NCBI GenBank assembly: GCA_016210435.1
Contig: JACQUF010000378.1
Location: 1-5,321, forward strand
Direction of reading: 5' to 3'
Source: Chloroflexota bacterium
GTDB lineage: Bacteria; Chloroflexota; Dehalococcoidia; Lucifugimonadales; Lucifugimonadaceae
Length of the DNA: 5,321 nt
The notes below the pieces were generated by a model. That model saw nothing but the letters and a program-made list of their open reading frames with translations. It was not told the DNA's origin and ran no database searches. The translations under genes and the position numbers were made by a program. This document shows positions 1-5,321 of the stretch, one piece after another (position 1 is the first letter of the stretch; every line of letters begins with the position of its first letter).

Positions 1-287
1 CCCGCCGCGGGCGCCGCGGCAGCGCAAACCCCTGCAAGGCCGGGGACCGGCAGGATGATCGAGCTCGCCCCGATGAAGGCGACCACCCAGACTCCCGGGT
101 ATCCGATTGCTTCTATTTGAAACCTGCCGGCCAGCCAGAGCGCGGCGATGAAAACCAGGTACGCCGCGATCAGAAGAAGGACCGCAGTCCTGATGACCAC
201 TGAACGTTTGGCGGCGATCCGTAGCAGCGGTCCGGTTCCGAGGCTTGACTCCGTGGCGGGCACGGGTCTCTCATTCCTTGATTGCAT
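1..287 (-). CDS. VTT/DedA-like membrane protein, N-terminal part, cut by the window edge
   Basis: An open frame on the minus strand starts at ATG 287-285 and runs 95 codons to the left edge without a stop, so the C-terminal half lies outside the window. A polar N-terminus of about 33 residues is followed by a hydrophobic helix (about residues 34-53) and a second hydrophobic stretch with SSIILPVPG at residues 75-83. From Arg33 it aligns without gaps to residues 32-91 of the neighbouring membrane protein (329-949), with about 27 of 60 positions identical, including GY.GV and ILPVPG. It is therefore a paralog, and the VTT/SNARE-associated (DedA-like) assignment rests mainly on that neighbour. 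Such proteins are integral inner-membrane proteins linked to lipid scrambling or transport; the substrate here cannot be told. It lies 41 bp after the neighbour's stop, probably in one transcript. No strong ribosome site precedes the ATG, and a GTG at codon 9 is an alternative start. Confidence 0.75.
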   Translation of the reverse strand, partial: MQSRNERPVPATESSLGTGPLLRIAAKRSVVIRTAVLLLIAAYLVFIAALWLAGRFQIEAIGYPGVWVVAFIGASSIILPVPGLAGVCAAAAPAA

Positions 288-328
288 GGCCGTCCAGCCG
301 GGAATCGCGAATCCTACGCCATCGTGTC

Positions 329-949
329 CTATACCAGCCGGGTCAGGAACTCGATTCCGTAGTAGCAGCCGTAGCCGATCCCGATCGATCTCAGGATCTT
401 GCCGATACCCACGAACAGCACGAATCTCGTGAACGGGTACCCGAGGCTCCCGGCCGCGATCCCGGCCAAGTCCATGATCGGGTTCGGGACCAGCGCGAAA
501 AAGAACAGTACGATCCCGCCGCCCTTCATCGTCCACGCCCGGACGCGGTTGTAGTACCGATTTCGCGCAAAGAGCGTCTGGCCGCTCTTGCCTGCCAGGT
601 AGCCGGTGATCTCGCCGATCCCCTGTCCGAGGCCCGCGAGCAGCCCCACGGCCAACGGGTGCAGGCCGGTATCCGGGAAGGCCGCGATACATGCCGCGGC
701 CACGCCCGGAACCGGAAGGATGAGTGACGCGCTGCCGATCAGGTTAACGAGGAAGACGCCGGTATACCCGACGTCCTTGGTTTCGAGCCGCCCGCTAACC
801 CAGAAAACCAGGCCGAAGACGGTGACACCGATCACGACGCCGAGAACAGCGGCGCGCTGCCAGGTCGAAAGCTGGCCGGTGGCCCAGCGCTGTGCCCCGT
901 TAAACATACGCGCAGCGCCTTTGACCCACAGGCTTTCAGAAGTACCCAT
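329..949 (-). CDS. VTT-domain (DedA/SNARE-associated family) integral membrane protein
   Basis: This is a 206-residue hydrophobic protein with ATG at 949-947 and stop TAG at 331-329. A transmembrane helix at about residues 33-52 is followed by hydrophobic segments at about 63-90, 97-118, 145-168 and 174-196. The family hallmarks are visible: ILPVPG at 77-82 in a likely re-entrant loop, GEITGYLAGKSG at 112-123, then the second proline-containing element LVPNPIMDLAGIAAG (153-167), followed by RF and GK..R. DedA/VTT proteins sit in the inner membrane and have been tied to phospholipid or undecaprenyl-phosphate translocation and envelope homeostasis; the exact substrate here is unknown. No clear Shine-Dalgarno precedes the first ATG, and Met15 (ATG 907-905) is an alternative start that keeps every hydrophobic segment. 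It is co-oriented with clpC, 134 bp downstream, and a paralog follows after 41 bp. Confidence 0.8.
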   Translation of the reverse strand: MGTSESLWVKGAARMFNGAQRWATGQLSTWQRAAVLGVVIGVTVFGLVFWVSGRLETKDVGYTGVFLVNLIGSASLILPVPGVAAACIAAFPDTGLHPLAVGLLAGLGQGIGEITGYLAGKSGQTLFARNRYYNRVRAWTMKGGGIVLFFFALVPNPIMDLAGIAAGSLGYPFTRFVLFVGIGKILRSIGIGYGCYYGIEFLTRLV

Positions 950-958
950 ATATGACGA

Positions 959-988
959 GAGGGAGGCCGATTGCTGTCGACCCCCCTC
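959..988. other. Imperfect GC-rich inverted repeat just upstream of the VTT gene
   Basis: Arms at 959-966 and 981-988 pair over 8 bp, read on the minus-strand transcript as GAGGGGGG with CCTCCCTC (seven Watson-Crick pairs and one G-U), around a 14-nt loop. It sits 10 bp before the ATG at 949. No U-tract follows in the minus direction, so it is not a typical intrinsic terminator. It could be an attenuating or processing hairpin in the leader of the VTT genes, or chance in G-rich DNA. The rest of the intergenic stretch 950-1083 shows no convincing promoter, only a perfect 10-bp palindrome CGAGGCCTCG at 1023-1032. Confidence 0.25.
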
Positions 989-1083
989 CGCTACGACTTC
1001 CCCCTCGCCTTCGCCGACTTCCCGAGGCCTCGATCACGCCACCGGGACAACGGAACCGCTTTCGAGAAGGCCTATAGCTTACG

Positions 1084-3543
<2,460 letters not shown>

Positions 3544-3550
3544 TTTCTAT

Positions 3551-3554
3551 CTCC
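3551..3554 (-). promoter_or_regulatory. Shine-Dalgarno site that fixes the GTG start of clpC
   Basis: On the minus strand GGAG lies 7 nt before GTG (3543-3541). A nearby ATG at 3556-3554 is 13 nt upstream and out of frame, so it cannot start the unfoldase. The GTG also gives the expected N-terminus, with Phe-Thr-x-x-Ala-Gln-Glu-Ala soon after the start. Confidence 0.7.
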
Positions 3555-3589
3555 ATTGCCCGCCTCGGCGGCGGGACGTGAGGCAATCG

Positions 3590-3946
3590 CTATGTGTTGC
3601 TCGGCAACGCCCGGCGGCCCGAGCGAAGGGCGACCAGCTCAGACCGCATCGCTTGGAGCTCGGCCTCAAGCTGGTCGATTCGCTCGGTAAGGCGCGCCAT
3701 CGCGAAAGCGCCTGCGACGTTAACGCCGAGTTCGTCTATCCAGCCCTTCATGCGGAGCAGGCGATCCACGTCGCGATGCGAATAGAGCCTGCGGTTGCCC
3801 TCCGAGCGGAGGGGCGCGATCAGGCCTTCGCGTTCATATATCCGAAGCGTCTGCTGATGGACGCCGATGATCCGCGCCACGATGCTGATCGTGTAGCACG
3901 GCTCGTCGTATCCCACCGCGGCCTCGCTTTTGGTTCGTTGATTCAT
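3590..3946 (-). CDS. hspR: HspR, MerR-family heat-shock repressor
   Basis: This is a 118-residue MerR-type regulator. A helix-turn-helix spans about residues 18-36 (YTISIVARIIGVHQQTLR), followed by the wing (about 37-57) with YEREGLIAP and RRLYS. Then comes the HspR-typical ELGVNVAGA (72-80) and a C-terminal coiled coil rich in Glu, Leu and Arg (about 84-108). The block VHQQTLRIYEREGL and the LGVN.AG motif separate HspR from metal-sensing MerR relatives; Cys17 is the only cysteine. HspR binds HAIR inverted repeats and represses chaperone genes, in several bacteria with DnaK as co-repressor. The ATG at 3946 overlaps the dnaJ stop in an ATGA (4 bp), and GGAG lies 7 nt before the start, so translation is probably coupled to dnaJ. 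A HAIR-like site lies at the operon head (5028-5048), which implies autoregulation. Confidence 0.92.
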   Translation of the reverse strand: MNQRTKSEAAVGYDEPCYTISIVARIIGVHQQTLRIYEREGLIAPLRSEGNRRLYSHRDVDRLLRMKGWIDELGVNVAGAFAMARLTERIDQLEAELQAMRSELVALRSGRRALPSNT

Positions 3947-4950
3947 CTCACTCCGGTCCCGTTGCGCATGCCGCGCAATCGCTGAATCAGTGCACGTTCC
4001 TCTTCAGTGACGGACTCCGGCACCGAAACCGCCACCCTGGCGAAGAGGGAACCCGGATCGCCACCACCCATCCGCGGCATCCCCCTCCCCGCGATCCGGA
4101 AGGTCTTGCCGCTTGAGGTCCCCGGCGGGATCTTCAGCGCTATCTGGCCAGTGAGCGTAGGCACCCGCACTTCGCCGCCAAGGATCGCGTCGACATAGGG
4201 CACCTCGACGTCGGTATGGAGATCGGCGCCTTCCCTGCGGAAGCGGGGATCCGGCTTCACCGAAACGGCGAGGATGATTTCCGCGTCCTCGGACGGACGG
4301 ATTCTGACCCTTCCTTCCTCGTCGATCCCTGCGGGAATCTTCACTTCGAGCCGGACGACCCGTGCCGACGCGCCCCTTCCCGAACATGTCGCGCATACGC
4401 CCCTGCCGCGCCGGCCGGTGCCGCCACATGAGGCGCACGGTTCTTCCCTGTTGAACGAGATCAGTCGGGTGGTCCCAGAGAACGCCTCGGCGAGGTTTAT
4501 CTCGACTAGCACTTCCTGAGCGGCCCTGGTCGCGGCCGGGCCACCGAACCCGAAAGGCTGTTCTTCACCGAAGCCAGTCCGGAAGCCGCCTGCACGCCCG
4601 GGGGTCCCGAAGCCGAACCGGCCGAGGATGTCCTCGACCCCGCCGAACGACCTACTGCCGGTTGGTTCGAACCATTCCGCACCACCCGGCCCTCTGCCTG
4701 CACCTGCCCCGGCCTGGCGGAACTGTGCGGCACGTCGCCAGTTCTCTCCAAACTCTTCGTAGTCCTTGCGGGTCTTCGGGTCCGAAAGGACGTGATACGC
4801 CTCGTTTATCTGCTTGAACTTCGCCTCGGCAGACTTGTCTCCCGGGTTCACATCCGGGTGGTAGCGCCGGGCGAGCCTGCGGTAGGCGTCCTTTATTTCC
4901 TTGATGCTGGCATCGCGTCCGACGCCGAGGATTGAATAGAAGTCAGCCAT
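3943..4950 (-). CDS. dnaJ: DnaJ/CbpA-type co-chaperone with a reduced zinc finger
   Basis: This 335-residue Hsp40 stimulates the ATPase of Hsp70 (DnaK) and hands over unfolded clients. The J domain covers residues 4-69 with the catalytic HPD at 31-33. A Gly/Phe-rich linker follows (about 80-138), then client-binding beta domains (about 145-310) with IAGRGMP at 286-292 and a C-terminal helix. The cysteine-rich region keeps only two of the usual four CxxCxGxG motifs: CASCGGTG (172-179) and CATCSGRG (186-193). The second runs directly into VRLEVKIPAGI, as motif 4 does in full DnaJ, so motifs 2 and 3 appear deleted. The glycine-rich loop normally after the next strand is also shortened (about 216-224). 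ATG at 4950 is preceded by AGGG. It heads the operon and overlaps hspR by 4 bp. The shortened finger puts it between class I DnaJ and finger-less CbpA, so the symbol is approximate. Confidence 0.88.
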   Translation of the reverse strand: MADFYSILGVGRDASIKEIKDAYRRLARRYHPDVNPGDKSAEAKFKQINEAYHVLSDPKTRKDYEEFGENWRRAAQFRQAGAGAGRGPGGAEWFEPTGSRSFGGVEDILGRFGFGTPGRAGGFRTGFGEEQPFGFGGPAATRAAQEVLVEINLAEAFSGTTRLISFNREEPCASCGGTGRRGRGVCATCSGRGASARVVRLEVKIPAGIDEEGRVRIRPSEDAEIILAVSVKPDPRFRREGADLHTDVEVPYVDAILGGEVRVPTLTGQIALKIPPGTSSGKTFRIAGRGMPRMGGGDPGSLFARVAVSVPESVTEEERALIQRLRGMRNGTGVR

Positions 4951-5019
4951 TGGCCCTGCCTTCAGCGTTCAATGATAGAAGGCTACGCATTAAACATCAA
5001 TAGTTTGGCACCTGTAAGA

Positions 5020-5047
5020 TAGATATTCTTGATAATATCTTTATCAA
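5020..5047 (-). promoter_or_regulatory. Candidate leftward promoter for dnaJ-hspR-clpC
   Basis: On the minus strand TTGATA (5047-5042, five of six to the sigma-70 -35) is followed after 16 nt by TATCTA (5025-5020, three of six). A better-matching TATCTT at 5021-5016 has a 20-nt spacer. The -35 lies inside the right arm of the inverted repeat. An alternative -10 is TTTAAT at 4994-4989, without a good -35. The match is weak; its position at the operon head is the main support. Confidence 0.4.
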
Positions 5048-5048
5048 G
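5028..5048. promoter_or_regulatory. HAIR-like HspR operator
   Basis: CTTGATA (5028-5034), seven bases, then TATCAAG (5042-5048) form a perfect inverted repeat with 7-7-7 geometry. The known HspR operator is CTTGAGT-N7-ACTCAAG, so spacing and the outer CTTGA/TCAAG bases match exactly and only the two innermost bases of each arm differ. It lies 78 bp upstream of the dnaJ start in an operon that encodes HspR. HspR binding is inferred from this match and the context. Confidence 0.8.
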
Positions 5049-5057
5049 AACTATATT
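5029..5057 (+). promoter_or_regulatory. Rightward sigma-70-like promoter overlapping the HspR operator
   Basis: TTGATA (5029-5034), a 17-nt spacer, then TATATT (5052-5057) give five of six matches at each box with ideal spacing. The -35 and most of the spacer are covered by the HAIR-like repeat, so HspR should block it. Transcription would start near 5064 and run into the Hsp20 remnant at 5109. It is the best promoter match in the window, yet no intact gene follows it here. Confidence 0.6.
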
Positions 5058-5108
5058 GTGCCTTGTAGCGCCAGCTACGACTGCAACGCGGACGCAATAA
5101 GCCATTAG

Positions 5109-5216
5109 GCGTCTCGCGAGAGCGAAAATAGATATGGAGCCCTGCGGCTCCCGGACAGTGTCGACCACGGGGTGCTGCGCATCACGTTCCCGAGGAAGGA
5201 ATCGAAGAAGCAGGTT
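5109..5216 (+). pseudogene. Eroded Hsp20 (small heat-shock protein) remnant
   Basis: Reading from 5109 in frame, the peptide runs ...ENRYG, ALRLPDSVD, HGVLRITFPRKESKKQV. These are, in order, the landmarks of the C-terminal half of the alpha-crystallin domain: RxYG, LxLP..VD, and the beta-strand GVLxIxxPK with a lysine-rich tail. Compared with the family, about 4 residues are missing after YG and about 9 between SVD and HGVL, both in frame. The N-terminal half is absent: a TAG at 5106-5108 closes the frame, and upstream codons show no Hsp20 similarity. There is no ATG in this frame; an internal GTG exists at 5172-5174. The tail then changes into the 45-bp repeat, which stays open in this frame to the right edge. 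A small sHsp controlled by HspR is a known arrangement in other bacteria. Most likely a decayed gene; a few residues of chance similarity cannot be excluded without a profile search. Confidence 0.6.
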
Positions 5217-5321
5217 TGCTCCGCATTGACCCGGCGACCGCAGGTTGGCTCCGCCAGATCATGCTCCGCATTGACCCGGCGACCGCAGGTTGGCTCCGCC
5301 AGATCATGCTCCGCATTGACC
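5217..5321. repeat. 45-bp perfect direct tandem repeats, running off the right edge
   Basis: Two complete identical 45-bp units (5217-5261 and 5262-5306) are followed by the first 15 bases of a third (5307-5321). There are no spacers, so this is a minisatellite-like array. The period is 15 codons. Two of three plus-strand frames are open (one continues the Hsp20 remnant frame and one repeats LRIDPATAGW with LRQIM), and at least one minus-strand frame is open (DLAEPTCGRR and VNAEH). GCTCCGC occurs twice per unit, at alternating spacings of 30 and 15 bp. I do not recognise the repeat; protein-coding repeat, intergenic satellite and mobile-element end are all open. Confidence 0.9.

Noticed and set aside
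1023..1032. 10-bp palindrome CGAGGCCTCG after clpC as a terminator
   Set aside because: It has no loop and no following T-run on either strand; short GC palindromes are expected by chance in this DNA.
4951..5108. CIRCE element (HrcA site) upstream of dnaJ
   Set aside because: No TTAGCACTC-N9-GAGTGCTAA-like repeat is present; the only strong dyad matches HAIR geometry.
4983..5168. 61-codon minus-strand open frame in the intergenic region
   Set aside because: It runs through the operator and both promoter candidates, has no recognisable motif, and overlaps the Hsp20 remnant on the other strand.
5217..5321. CRISPR array
   Set aside because: The repeat units abut with no unique spacers, and the period is a simple 45 bp tandem.
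5210..5321. IS21-type or other transposon end with multiple subterminal repeats
   Set aside because: The repeated motif spacing is suggestive, but no transposase, terminal inverted repeat or target duplication is visible inside the window, so it is not called.

Overview
The window reads as a GC-rich bacterial chromosome segment, with roughly six G+C in ten bases and strong G/C at third codon positions. Its core is a heat-shock operon on the minus strand, read right to left: a DnaJ-type co-chaperone (4950-3943), the MerR-family repressor HspR (3946-3590, overlapping dnaJ by 4 bp), and a two-ATPase-domain Hsp100 protein of ClpC type (3543-1084, GTG start). HspR control points to lineages such as Actinobacteria, Deinococcus-Thermus, Epsilonproteobacteria, or uncultured GC-rich soil and subsurface phyla. 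The ClpC-like unfoldase and the unusual reduced-zinc-finger DnaJ argue against a standard actinobacterium. I cannot fix the phylum from this window.

Upstream of dnaJ lies a markedly AT-rich intergenic island (about 4971-5135). It holds a perfect 7-7-7 inverted repeat at 5028-5048 whose arms are variants of the HspR operator (HAIR, consensus CTTGAGT-N7-ACTCAAG). Each arm contains a TTGATA -35-like hexamer pointing across the operator, so one HspR site could control divergent transcription. The rightward promoter (TTGATA-N17-TATATT) is the better match, yet it leads only to a short eroded piece of an Hsp20 (alpha-crystallin) gene at 5109-5216. From 5210 onward the Hsp20 remnant is replaced by an array of perfect 45-bp direct repeats that runs off the right edge.

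Downstream of clpC, after a gap of about 135 bp, lie two tandem membrane-protein genes on the same strand (949-329 and 287 to beyond position 1). Both belong to the VTT/DedA-like family and align without gaps at about 45% identity over 60 residues, so they are paralogs from a local duplication.

Functionally, the J-protein would feed Hsp70, ClpC would unfold substrates (probably for ClpP, given an IGF-type loop), and HspR would feed back on the whole set through the single operator. The points most worth a second look are the bidirectional operator with a decayed hsp20, the reduced DnaJ zinc finger, the non-aromatic D1 pore loop of ClpC, and the 45-bp repeat array.
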